Shown: positions 52,248 to 60,352 of the stretch, piece after piece
Layout: each line of letters opens with the position of its first letter
Position numbering within the stretch: the first letter of the stretch is position 1
NCBI GenBank assembly: GCA_947493285.1
Contig: CANLQH010000002.1
Location: forward strand, 576,062 to 640,061
Direction: 5' to 3'
From: an uncultured Tenacibaculum sp.
GTDB taxonomy: Bacteria > Bacteroidota > Bacteroidia > Flavobacteriales > Flavobacteriaceae
Length of the DNA stretch: 64,000 nucleotides
Notes under the pieces: model-generated
The model's database searches: none
What the model was told of the DNA's origin: nothing
What the model saw: only the letters and a program-made list of their open reading frames with translations
Position numbers and translations under genes: made by a program

Positions 52248-53303
52248 ATGATTAAGACAGATATACTCATTATCGGTGCAGGACCTACTGGTTTATTCAC
52301 CGTTTTTGAAGCAGGATTATTAAAGTTAAAGTGTCATTTAATTGATGCATTACCACAACCAGGTGGGCAATGCTCAGAAATATATCCTAAAAAACCAATA
52401 TTCGACATTCCGGCATATCCAGAAATTTTAGCAGGTGATTTAACCGATAAATTAATGGAACAAATTAAACAGTTCGAACCTGGATTTACTTTAGGTGAAC
52501 GTGCTGATACGATCGAAAAACAAGAAGACGGAAGCTTTATTGTAACCACAAATAAAGGAACAAAACACCAGGCACCTGTAGTGGCTATTGCAGGAGGATT
52601 AGGAAGTTTTGAGCCTCGTAAACCTCCAATTCCTAACATCGCTAATTTTGAAGATAAAGGGGTTGAGTATATGATTCGCGAACCAGAATTATATCGCGAT
52701 AAAGATGTAGTAATTGCAGGAGGAGGAGATTCTGCTTTAGATTGGTCTATTTTCTTGACTGATGTTGCAAAATCGGTAACATTAATACACAGAAGAAACG
52801 AATTTAGAGGGCATTTAGATTCTGTTGATCAAGTTCAGAAATTAAAGAATGAAGGAAAAATTAATTTGATAACTCCAGCAGAAGTAAAAGGAGTTGTTGG
52901 AGAAGATAGAGTTGAAGGAGTTGTAGTTGCTCAGAAAGATAAAGAAGAATTTACTTTAGCTTGCGATCACTTTATTCCACTATTCGGATTGTCACCAAAA
53001 CTAGGTCCTATTGCAGATTGGGGGCTTGAAATTGAGAAAAATGCTATTAAAGTAAATAACGCATTAGATTATCAAACAAATATTCCTGGTATTTATGCGA
53101 TTGGAGATGTTAATACATATCCAGGGAAATTAAAGTTGATTTTATGTGGTTTTCACGAAGCAACTTTAATGTGTCAAAGTGCTTTTCAACGTATTTTTCC
53201 AGATAAAAAATATGTAATGAAATACACCACAGTAGGTGGAGTTACAGGTTTTGATGGTACTAAAAAAGAAGCACCAAAAGCAGTAGTTAAAAAGATTGAG
53301 TAA
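52248..53303 (+). CDS. Thioredoxin reductase-like ferredoxin-NADP+ reductase
   Basis: A 351-residue flavoprotein of the YumC-type FNR group. IIGAGPTGLFTVFEAG (7-22) binds FAD; AGGGDSALDW (about 161-170) binds NADPH; YAIGDVNTYPGKLKL closes the FAD site. It has the thioredoxin reductase layout but no CxxC, so it transfers electrons from NADPH to ferredoxin. The 2Fe-2S ferredoxin gene two places downstream is its likely partner, with the desaturase as electron acceptor. Confidence 0.9.
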   Translation: MIKTDILIIGAGPTGLFTVFEAGLLKLKCHLIDALPQPGGQCSEIYPKKPIFDIPAYPEILAGDLTDKLMEQIKQFEPGFTLGERADTIEKQEDGSFIVTTNKGTKHQAPVVAIAGGLGSFEPRKPPIPNIANFEDKGVEYMIREPELYRDKDVVIAGGGDSALDWSIFLTDVAKSVTLIHRRNEFRGHLDSVDQVQKLKNEGKINLITPAEVKGVVGEDRVEGVVVAQKDKEEFTLACDHFIPLFGLSPKLGPIADWGLEIEKNAIKVNNALDYQTNIPGIYAIGDVNTYPGKLKLILCGFHEATLMCQSAFQRIFPDKKYVMKYTTVGGVTGFDGTKKEAPKAVVKKIE

Positions 53304-53317
53304 TCTTTAAATAATAA

Positions 53318-54214
53318 ATGACTTTACTAGATTACATACAACAATTATCACAAGATAAGCTCTTGTATTTTGCCTTACCAGTATTTTTTATATCTATGTT
53401 AGTAGAATATAAAATTTCGAAAGAAAAGTATAACAGTAAGGATACAGGTGTTTCTTTATTAATGATGGTGTTTTCTGCAATTGTAGAGTTTATTCCAAAG
53501 GTATTGGCATTTATAGCCTTTTTCTATTTGTATGAATTGAGTCCTTTAAAAGGAATAGTTAGTCGTCAATGGTGGGCGTGGATTTTATTATTGTTTGCTG
53601 ATGATTTTGCCTATTATTGGTTTCATCGATTAAATCATGAAGTACGTTTGTTTTGGGCAGGTCATGTGCCACATCATTCATCAGTACACATGAATTTAGG
53701 AACCGCTTTACGACAAGGAGTGGGTGAACGTATTCATAAGTTTTTCTTTTGGATGTGGATTCCGTTACTTGGTTTCGATCCATTAATGATGTTTACGATG
53801 ATGGGTATCAGTTTAATTTATCAATTCTTTGTGCATACTGAATTGGTAGATAAATTACCAAAGCCTATTGAATTTATATTTAATACACCTTCGCATCACA
53901 GAGTACACCATGCATCCAACATTCGATATTTAGATTGTAATCATGCAGGGATTTTAATAATTTGGGACCGTATGTTTGGCACCTTTTCTAAAGAATTAAA
54001 AGATGTCGATCATCCTGTATATGGATTGACAGTGAATATAGAAACTTACAATCCAATAAAAGTTGCAACGCATGAATATGCTGCGATTTGGAAAGATGTT
54101 AAGCGTGCAGATAAATGGGGAGATAAATTGAATTATATTTTCAATTCACCTGGTTGGACGCATGATGGGGAGGATAAACGAGCAAAAACTTTGCGAAAAA
54201 AAATGAATTTGTAA
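53318..54214 (+). CDS. Sterol desaturase/fatty acid hydroxylase family protein (2)
   Basis: A 298-residue membrane di-iron enzyme, paralogous to the product of the gene at 49792. His clusters: FHRLNHE, GHVPHHSSVHMN and SHHRVHHASN, plus several membrane helices (for example FIPKVLAFIAFFYLYEL). It lies 14 nt after the FNR gene and 1 nt before the ferredoxin gene, the tightest evidence in this window that this enzyme receives electrons by NADPH to FNR to ferredoxin. The lipid or carotenoid substrate is not readable from the sequence. Confidence 0.9.
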   Translation: MTLLDYIQQLSQDKLLYFALPVFFISMLVEYKISKEKYNSKDTGVSLLMMVFSAIVEFIPKVLAFIAFFYLYELSPLKGIVSRQWWAWILLLFADDFAYYWFHRLNHEVRLFWAGHVPHHSSVHMNLGTALRQGVGERIHKFFFWMWIPLLGFDPLMMFTMMGISLIYQFFVHTELVDKLPKPIEFIFNTPSHHRVHHASNIRYLDCNHAGILIIWDRMFGTFSKELKDVDHPVYGLTVNIETYNPIKVATHEYAAIWKDVKRADKWGDKLNYIFNSPGWTHDGEDKRAKTLRKKMNL

Positions 54215-54215
54215 G

Positions 54216-54548
54216 ATGGAACAAGATATTACTGTAAAAATCACAGATCGTGATGGAGTAACACACGAAATTCAAGCACCAACAGATATGGCAATGAACT
54301 TAATGGAAGTTGTTCGTTCTTACGAACTAGCTCCAGAAGGTACTATTGGTATTTGCGGAGGTATGGCTATGTGTGCATCTTGTCAATGTTACGTTAAATC
54401 TAATCATGAATTACCTGAAATGGGTGATGATGAAGACGCTATGTTAGCTGAAGCTTTTTACGTGGAAGATAATAGCCGCTTAGGATGTCAAATTCAAATG
54501 ACACCTGAATTGGATGGTTTAGAGGTAGAATTAGCTCCTGAGAGTTAG
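54216..54548 (+). CDS. 2Fe-2S ferredoxin (adrenodoxin type)
   Basis: A 110-residue ferredoxin. The cluster ligands are C47, C53, C56 and C91, spaced C-x5-C-x2-C-x34-C as in adrenodoxin-like proteins that serve monooxygenases and Fe-S assembly. An acidic stretch (MGDDEDAMLAEAFYVEDNSRLG) would contact the reductase. It begins 1 nt after the desaturase stop and is the last gene of the Mrp-Nfu-FNR-desaturase operon. Confidence 0.94.
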   Translation: MEQDITVKITDRDGVTHEIQAPTDMAMNLMEVVRSYELAPEGTIGICGGMAMCASCQCYVKSNHELPEMGDDEDAMLAEAFYVEDNSRLGCQIQMTPELDGLEVELAPES

Positions 54549-54567
54549 AAAACTCATTTACTTTTCT

Positions 54568-54575
54568 GTATATTT
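54568..54575 (+). promoter_or_regulatory. -7 element (TATATTTG) for the tyrosine/tryptophan catabolic genes
   Basis: TATATTTG matches the consensus exactly and predicts a leader of about 160 nt before hmgA. No -33 TTG at normal spacing. Confidence 0.5.
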
Positions 54576-54740
54576 GTAGAGCACACAACTAAACTGCTCT
54601 AAAATGTTTTTAGACCTTTTAATTTTATTAAAATTCTTAAATAAAAGAAACCCTGAATAGATTGGTTAATGTCCAATAATAAAAGAAATGCAATAAAATT
54701 AGTTATTGCACATTATTTTTAATTTTAAAACATTAACAAA
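54576..54740 (+). other. Long structured leader of hmgA
   Basis: Three hairpins lie in the expected leader: TAGAGCA/TGCTCTA (54576-54582 with 54594-54600), at the very 5' end; ATTGG/CCAAT (54661-54665 with 54673-54677); and TGCAATAA/TTATTGCA (54689-54696 with 54703-54710). No known riboswitch is recognised. It may control expression by mRNA stability or by a leader-binding protein. Confidence 0.4.
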
Positions 54741-55898
54741 ATGCCTTTTTATCATAAGCTAGGGAAAATACCACCAAAAAGACACACGCAATTCCGTAAA
54801 GAAGATGGAAGTTTATATTACGAACAATTGTTTGGAACTATTGGTTTCGACGGAATGTCAACCAACTCTTACCATGAGCATAGACCAACAATGGTCAAAG
54901 AAATTCGTAAGCAATATTCTGTTACACCAAAAATTGCAAAGGCAAACAATATACAATCATATCGTTTTAGAGGGTTTCAAGTACCACCTGAAAATGATTA
55001 TTTAGAGAGTAGAAAAGTAGTTTTAACAAATTCAGATTGTAATATCATTTTATCTGCTCCTAAAGAGTCTACTAAAGATTATTTTTATAAGAATACTGAT
55101 GCAGACGAAGTAATATTCATACATAAAGGAACTGGGAAGTTGCGTACGATGTTAGGTAACATCGATTTTAAATACGGAGATTATTTAGTAATTCCAAGAG
55201 GAATTATTTACAAATTAGATTTCGATGATGAAAATAATAGACTTTTTATAGTCGAATCATATTCTCCAGTATATACTCCTAAACGTTATAGAAACTGGTT
55301 TGGTCAGTTATTAGAACATTCACCTTTTTGTGAACGTGATTTACGAAGACCAGAAGAACTAGAAACGTATAATGAGTTAGGAGACTTTTTAATCAAAGTA
55401 AAAAAGCAAGGAGAAATTATAGAAATGGTTTACGCATCACATCCTTTTGATGTAGTTGGTTATGACGGATATAATTTCCCATATGCTTTTTCAATTCACG
55501 ATTTTGAACCAATAACAGGTCGTATTCATCAACCACCACCAGTGCACCAAACTTTTGAAACAAATGCATTTGTAATCTGTAGTTTCGTGCCAAGGTTGTA
55601 TGATTATCATCCAAATGCTATTCCAGCTCCATATAATCATAGTAATATAGATTCTGATGAGGTTTTATACTATGTAGACGGAGACTTTATGAGTAGAAAC
55701 GACATTGATGCTGGTCATATTTCGTTGCATCCAGCAGGAATTCCACATGGACCACATCCAGGAGCAACAGAAAGAAGTATCGGAGAGACAGTTACAGAAG
55801 AATTAGCAGTAATGGTAGATACTTTTAAGCCGTTACAAGTTACAGAAGAAGCAATGAAAATTGCGGACGAAGATTATTATAAATCTTGGTTAGAATAA
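54741..55898 (+). CDS. hmgA: Homogentisate 1,2-dioxygenase
   Basis: A 385-residue cupin dioxygenase that opens the ring of homogentisate to maleylacetoacetate in tyrosine breakdown. The cupin core is visible (DEVIFIHKGTG, YLVIPRGIIYKLDF) and the C-terminal metal region contains HPAGIPHGPHPGA with H330 and H336. The length is a little below the 430 residues of the human enzyme, normal for this bacterial branch. It is 21 nt upstream of hppD, in the order opposite to the pathway. Tyrosine-derived 4-hydroxyphenylpyruvate thus flows through HppD and HmgA. Confidence 0.92.
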   Translation: MPFYHKLGKIPPKRHTQFRKEDGSLYYEQLFGTIGFDGMSTNSYHEHRPTMVKEIRKQYSVTPKIAKANNIQSYRFRGFQVPPENDYLESRKVVLTNSDCNIILSAPKESTKDYFYKNTDADEVIFIHKGTGKLRTMLGNIDFKYGDYLVIPRGIIYKLDFDDENNRLFIVESYSPVYTPKRYRNWFGQLLEHSPFCERDLRRPEELETYNELGDFLIKVKKQGEIIEMVYASHPFDVVGYDGYNFPYAFSIHDFEPITGRIHQPPPVHQTFETNAFVICSFVPRLYDYHPNAIPAPYNHSNIDSDEVLYYVDGDFMSRNDIDAGHISLHPAGIPHGPHPGATERSIGETVTEELAVMVDTFKPLQVTEEAMKIADEDYYKSWLE

Positions 55899-55919
55899 CA
55901 ATATCAACAAAACAACATC

Positions 55920-57080
55920 ATGAGTAAAGAGATAAAATCAGTAAACTACGGTTTAGAAAAAATATTTGAAGGGGCACAAGACTTCTTACCATTATTAGGA
56001 ACAGATTACGTAGAGTTTTACGTAGGTAACGCAAAGCAAGCAGCGCATTTTTACAAAACAGCATTCGGATTTCAATCGCACGCTTATCGTGGGTTAGAAA
56101 CTGGAGCTACAGATTCTGTAAGTTATGTATTAACACAAGATAAAATCAAGTTAATGCTAACTACTCCATTAAGTAGTAAATCACCAATTAACGACCATAT
56201 TGTAAAGCATGGTGATGGAGTAAAAATTGTTGCACTTTGGGTAGAAGATGCAAGACAAGCTTATAAGGAGACTACTTCTCGTGGAGCAAAATCTTATATG
56301 GAGCCAACTGTTGAAAAAGATGAGCATGGAGAGGTTGTAAGAGCAGGAATCTATACGTACGGAGAAACTGTGCATATGTTTGTAGAACGAAAAAACTACA
56401 ATGGAGCATTTTTACCAGGTTTCGAAAAATGGGAATCTGAATACAATCCACCAGCAGCAGGGTTAAAATATATCGACCATATGGTTGGTAATGTAGGTTG
56501 GAACCAAATGGATGTTTGGGTAAAATGGTATGAAGATGTAATGGGGTTTGAAAACTTTTTATCTTTTGATGATAAGCAAATTCATACAGAATATTCGGCA
56601 TTAATGAGTAAGGTAATGTCTAACGGAAATGGTAGAATTAAGTTTCCAATTAACGAGCCAGCAAAAGCAGCAAAACGTTCTCAAATTGAAGAGTATTTAG
56701 ATTTTTATGAAGGAGCAGGGGTTCAGCATATTGCAGTTGCAACTGATGATATTTTAAAAACAGTAACTCAATTACGTGCTAATGGAGTTGAGTTTTTATC
56801 TACACCACCAGAAGAATATTATAAAGCAGTTCCAGGTCGTCTAGAAGAGTTTGATCATGAATTAAGAGAGGATATCGAAAAGCTTAAAGCTTTGGGTATT
56901 ATGATTGATGCAGATGAAGAAGGATACTTACTACAAATCTTTACTAAGCCTGTAGAAGATAGACCAACTTTATTCTTCGAAATTATCCAAAGAATGGGAG
57001 CACGTGGTTTTGGAGCAGGAAACTTTAAAGCATTGTTCGAATCTATAGAAAGAGAACAAGCTAAGAGAGGAACATTATAG
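55920..57080 (+). CDS. hppD: 4-hydroxyphenylpyruvate dioxygenase
   Basis: A 386-residue Fe(II) enzyme of the VOC fold that converts 4-hydroxyphenylpyruvate into homogentisate. The metal ligands are H187 in YIDHMVGN, H270 in GVQHIAVATDD and E354 in FFEIIQR. Two VOC halves (about 20-160 and 185-360) are visible. It lies 21 nt after hmgA. A long imperfect hairpin follows at 57108-57150, before kynA. Confidence 0.95.
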   Translation: MSKEIKSVNYGLEKIFEGAQDFLPLLGTDYVEFYVGNAKQAAHFYKTAFGFQSHAYRGLETGATDSVSYVLTQDKIKLMLTTPLSSKSPINDHIVKHGDGVKIVALWVEDARQAYKETTSRGAKSYMEPTVEKDEHGEVVRAGIYTYGETVHMFVERKNYNGAFLPGFEKWESEYNPPAAGLKYIDHMVGNVGWNQMDVWVKWYEDVMGFENFLSFDDKQIHTEYSALMSKVMSNGNGRIKFPINEPAKAAKRSQIEEYLDFYEGAGVQHIAVATDDILKTVTQLRANGVEFLSTPPEEYYKAVPGRLEEFDHELREDIEKLKALGIMIDADEEGYLLQIFTKPVEDRPTLFFEIIQRMGARGFGAGNFKALFESIEREQAKRGTL

Positions 57081-57107
57081 TTCTAATGGATAATTATAGA
57101 AACATTA

Positions 57108-57150
57108 AATCACCATTTTCGTAAGTTTTTAACTTATGAGAATGGTGATT
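57108..57150 (+). other. Long imperfect hairpin between hppD and kynA
   Basis: Outer arms AATCACCATT (57108-57117) and AATGGTGATT (57141-57150) pair perfectly; inside, TAAGTT and AACTTA form a further stem around TTT. No T-run follows, so it may be a processing or stability element and not a strong terminator. Confidence 0.6.
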
Positions 57151-57183
57151 AATTTATTAATAATGTTTATATAAAATAGAAAA

Positions 57184-58104
57184 ATGAATAAAGACGAGCT
57201 TTTAAAAGCAATAGAAAATAAATACGAAAAATTAGGCGTTCCTTTAGAAACGATGCTAGAAGGATTGCTGCATAGCACACCTATAACCTATTGGGATTAT
57301 ATTCAAACCGATGCCTTATTAGGTTTACAAATACCTAGAACAACAGAAAAAGATGAGATGGTATTTATTATGTACCATCAAGTGAATGAATTGTTGTTTA
57401 AAATGGTATTATGGGAAATAGATCAAATTTCACTTTCAAAAGAAGCAATTACTGCAGAGAAATTCTCGAAACATTTAATGCGTATTAGTAGATATTTTGA
57501 TATGTTGTGTAGTTCTTTTACTGTAATGCAAGATGGTATGGATGTGGAACAGTATTTGAAATTTCGTAATACATTAGCGCCTGCAAGTGGATTTCAATCT
57601 GCTCAATATAGAAAAATAGAATTCGCATCAACTGAACTTATTAATTTAATTGATGCTCGTTATCGTGATACTATTGACAGGAGTTCGTCTTTTAAAAACG
57701 CATACGATCATTTGTATTGGCAAGCTGCTGGTGTAAATCATAAAACAGGAGAGAAATCAATCTTAATCAAACTTTTTGAGAAAAAGTATATGGGTGATTT
57801 TATCGATTTTATGGAAGATTATAACGAATGTAATTTGTCTAAGAAGTTCCAAGAATTACCAGAAGAGGTTCAGAAAAATACTGAATTGATTGAAGCAATG
57901 CGTCATTACGATTACACAGTTAATGTAAAATGGGTTATGGCACATTACAATGCAGCAGGTAAATATTTAGGAGGTGGCGATAAAGATTTAGAAGCTACTG
58001 GAGGAAGTAATTGGCGAAAATATATGCATCCAAAATATCAACGAAGAATATTCTTCCCATATTTATGGAGTGAAGATGAACTTAAAAACTGGGGAACATT
58101 TTAG
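57184..58104 (+). CDS. kynA: Tryptophan 2,3-dioxygenase
   Basis: A 306-residue heme dioxygenase that opens the indole ring of tryptophan to give N-formylkynurenine. The substrate/heme segments YHQVNELLFKMVLWE (about 60-74) and ASGFQSAQYRKIE are intact, and GGSNWRKYMHPKYQRRIFFP is the conserved C-terminal block. The kynurenine pathway genes that usually follow are not here; it is grouped with tyrosine catabolism instead. A GNRA-loop terminator follows. Confidence 0.94.
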   Translation: MNKDELLKAIENKYEKLGVPLETMLEGLLHSTPITYWDYIQTDALLGLQIPRTTEKDEMVFIMYHQVNELLFKMVLWEIDQISLSKEAITAEKFSKHLMRISRYFDMLCSSFTVMQDGMDVEQYLKFRNTLAPASGFQSAQYRKIEFASTELINLIDARYRDTIDRSSSFKNAYDHLYWQAAGVNHKTGEKSILIKLFEKKYMGDFIDFMEDYNECNLSKKFQELPEEVQKNTELIEAMRHYDYTVNVKWVMAHYNAAGKYLGGGDKDLEATGGSNWRKYMHPKYQRRIFFPYLWSEDELKNWGTF

Positions 58105-58123
58105 TTTTTATAATATTGATAAG

Positions 58124-58152
58124 AAAGAGGTTAGAAATAACCTCTTTTTTTA
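58124..58152 (+). terminator. Intrinsic terminator of kynA with GAAA loop
   Basis: AAAGAGGTTA (58124-58133), GAAA, TAACCTCTTT (58138-58147), then T residues. Confidence 0.92.
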
Positions 58153-58183
58153 TTTTGGAATGGTAATTGTCTATCTATTTTCA

Positions 58184-58191
58184 TAAGTTTG
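58184..58191 (+). promoter_or_regulatory. -7 element (TAAGTTTG) for the DUF3108 gene
   Basis: TAAGTTTG fits the consensus and ends 6 nt before the ATG at 58198, so the mRNA should have almost no leader. The possible TTG start at 58189 is part of this element. Confidence 0.5.
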
Positions 58192-58197
58192 GATATT

Positions 58198-58977
58198 ATG
58201 AAGAAAAGAATATTACTTTCAGCACTTTTGTTTTTAACAATTAACTTGTTTGCTCAAGAAAAAACAACTCCTTTTAAAGATGGAGAGTGGCTCAAATTTA
58301 AAATGAGTTATAGTGGTTTTTTAAAAGCTGGTAATGCAACCTTATCATTAAAAGAAGAAGATTTAAACGGTAAAAAAGTATTGCACGCAACAGGTAAAGG
58401 TTGGACTACTGGAATGATTAAATGGTTTTTTAAAGTAAAAGATGATTATCAATCTTATTTTGATATTGAAACAGGAAAACCATATTTGTTTAAAAGAAAG
58501 ATAAATGAAGGTGGTTATAAAAAACATAAACATATAACTTTTGATCAAGAAAAAAATACTGCTTACGTTCAGGATTTCAGAAAGAAAAAAGATACATTAA
58601 TTTCTGTTAAAGGACCTCAAGATATGATTTCGACATTTTACTTCTTAAGAAGTTATAATACGAAAAGTATGAAAAAAGGAGAGGAAATTAATGTAGATAT
58701 GTTTTTTGACAATAAAAGTTACCCATTCAAACTACGTTTTTTAGGATATGAGATGTTAGATACTAAATTTGGGAAAATAAAGACTCAGAAATTTAGACCG
58801 ATGGTTCAAGCAGGCAGAGTATTTAAAGCACAAGAAAGTGTTACTGTTTGGATCACTGCAGATGACAACAAAATTCCAATAAAAATGAAAGCTTCTTTAT
58901 CTGTAGGTTCTCTTAGAGCTGAGTTAGAAGCTTATAAAGGGTTGGCAAACCCGTTTGAGATTATAGTTAATAGATAG
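58198..58977 (+). CDS. DUF3108 domain exported protein
   Basis: A 259-residue periplasmic protein with a signal peptide (MKKRILLSALLFLTINLFA, then QEKTT). The mature chain begins PFKDGEWLKFKMSYSGFLKAG and contains HATGKGWTTGMIKWFFKVKDDYQSYFD and RFLGYE, the pattern of DUF3108, a family of beta-rich envelope proteins without known function. I use the ATG at 58198. It precedes an M23 peptidase gene by 91 nt, but the latter has its own -7 element. Confidence 0.85.
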   Translation: MKKRILLSALLFLTINLFAQEKTTPFKDGEWLKFKMSYSGFLKAGNATLSLKEEDLNGKKVLHATGKGWTTGMIKWFFKVKDDYQSYFDIETGKPYLFKRKINEGGYKKHKHITFDQEKNTAYVQDFRKKKDTLISVKGPQDMISTFYFLRSYNTKSMKKGEEINVDMFFDNKSYPFKLRFLGYEMLDTKFGKIKTQKFRPMVQAGRVFKAQESVTVWITADDNKIPIKMKASLSVGSLRAELEAYKGLANPFEIIVNR

Positions 58978-59031
58978 ATTTACTAGTTGTTTACATATTG
59001 TTAAAGTACTAAATACAATAGTTTTTATTTG

Positions 59032-59039
59032 TATTTTTG
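59032..59039 (+). promoter_or_regulatory. -7 element (TATTTTTG) for the M23 peptidase gene
   Basis: TATTTTTG matches TAnnTTTG, 29 nt before the TTG start codon. No -33 TTG at normal spacing. Confidence 0.5.
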
Positions 59040-59068
59040 CAGACGCACTCAATTTTAAACAGCTTTTT

Positions 59069-60349
59069 TTGAAAAAATACATCCTCCTTTTTCTCGTTTC
59101 ATTTATAATTTTTTCTTGTAAAGAAGAAAAAAAAGAACCAGTAACAACTATTGTTGAAATAGAAAAATCAAAGCCTGTTTATGCTTTTGGGTATAATTTA
59201 GATGATTACAAAGTAATTAATGATACTATAAAAAACGGAGAAAGTTTTGGGGTTATTTTAGATCGTCATCATGTAATGTACCCTAAAATTAATGAGATAG
59301 CAACAAAAATTAAAGACACTTTCGATGTAAGACGAGTTCGTTCAGGTAAAGCCTATACTATTTTAGCATCAAAAGATTCAATAGAAAAAGCTCAGGTATT
59401 TATTTATAAACATAATAAAGTTGATGCTACTGTAATTAATTTTAAAGATTCGTTGATATCAGCATATAAGGTTAAGAAAAAAGTAAAAACTGTTGAAAAA
59501 GAAATAGCAGGTAAGATTTATTCAAATCTATCAGTAACAATGGATAGTTTGGGATTAAAACCAACACTAACAAATACAGTTGCTGATATTTATGCTTGGA
59601 CATTAGATTTTTATAGACTTCAAAAAGGTGATGAATTCAAATTAATTTATGAAGAAAAGTTTATAAATGATACAACTTTTGTTGGGTATGGAGAAGTTAA
59701 AGCTGCAGTTTTTAATCATAAAGGAGAGGATTTACACGCTTATAAATTTGTTGGAGATTCTATAAAAGGGATTCCAGAATATTATGATGAAGAAGGTAAT
59801 ATGTTACGTAGAGCGTTTTTAAAATCACCAATTAAATTTCAGTATAGAGTTTCTTCGAGATACAATTTAAGAAGAAGAATAAAACATTACGGAAATAGGA
59901 TAAAAGCTCATAGAGGAACTGATTTTGCTGCAAGATATGGAACTGAAATTATGTCGACAGCTAGTGGAACAGTTGTAGAATCTGCTCGTAGAGGAGGTAA
60001 TGGAAATTATGTAAAAGTAAAGCATAATAGTACATACAGCACTCAGTATTTACATATGAAACGTCGAAACGTAAGAGTGGGAGATTATGTAAAGCAAGGT
60101 GATATTATTGGTTGGGTTGGAATGACAGGAAGTACCAGTGGGCCTCATGTTTGTTATCGTTTCTGGAAAAACGGAAGACAAGTGGATCCGTTTAGAGAAA
60201 AACTACCTGCAGCTGAACCTTTAGATCCAAAAATTAAACCTAAATATTTGGAGTTTATAAAGTCATTTAAAGAGCAGTTAGATAGCATTCAATTACCTAA
60301 AAAGGAGATTCCTGTTTTTGTTGAAAAAGAAATATTAGCTACACATTAA
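59069..60349 (+). CDS. M23 family metallopeptidase lipoprotein
   Basis: A 426-residue envelope peptidase that acts on peptidoglycan cross-bridges. Translation begins at TTG (59069); the product starts with a lipoprotein signal ending IIFSC (Cys17). The C-terminal LytM domain has H281 and D285 in HRGTDFA, H329 in YLHMKRR and H360 in GPHVCYRF, so the zinc site is complete and the enzyme should be active. The N-terminal 230 residues hold OapA/LysM-like segments that may bind glycan. The stop codon is 3 nt before pgi. Confidence 0.92.
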   Translation: MKKYILLFLVSFIIFSCKEEKKEPVTTIVEIEKSKPVYAFGYNLDDYKVINDTIKNGESFGVILDRHHVMYPKINEIATKIKDTFDVRRVRSGKAYTILASKDSIEKAQVFIYKHNKVDATVINFKDSLISAYKVKKKVKTVEKEIAGKIYSNLSVTMDSLGLKPTLTNTVADIYAWTLDFYRLQKGDEFKLIYEEKFINDTTFVGYGEVKAAVFNHKGEDLHAYKFVGDSIKGIPEYYDEEGNMLRRAFLKSPIKFQYRVSSRYNLRRRIKHYGNRIKAHRGTDFAARYGTEIMSTASGTVVESARRGGNGNYVKVKHNSTYSTQYLHMKRRNVRVGDYVKQGDIIGWVGMTGSTSGPHVCYRFWKNGRQVDPFREKLPAAEPLDPKIKPKYLEFIKSFKEQLDSIQLPKKEIPVFVEKEILATH

Positions 60350-60352
60350 ATT

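Noticed and set aside
54576..54740. Known riboswitch before hmgA
   Set aside because: The hairpins do not match the layout of any riboswitch I can recognise.
58189..58197. TTG start for the DUF3108 gene
   Set aside because: The TTG is part of the TAAGTTTG -7 element; the ATG at 58198 begins a clean signal peptide.
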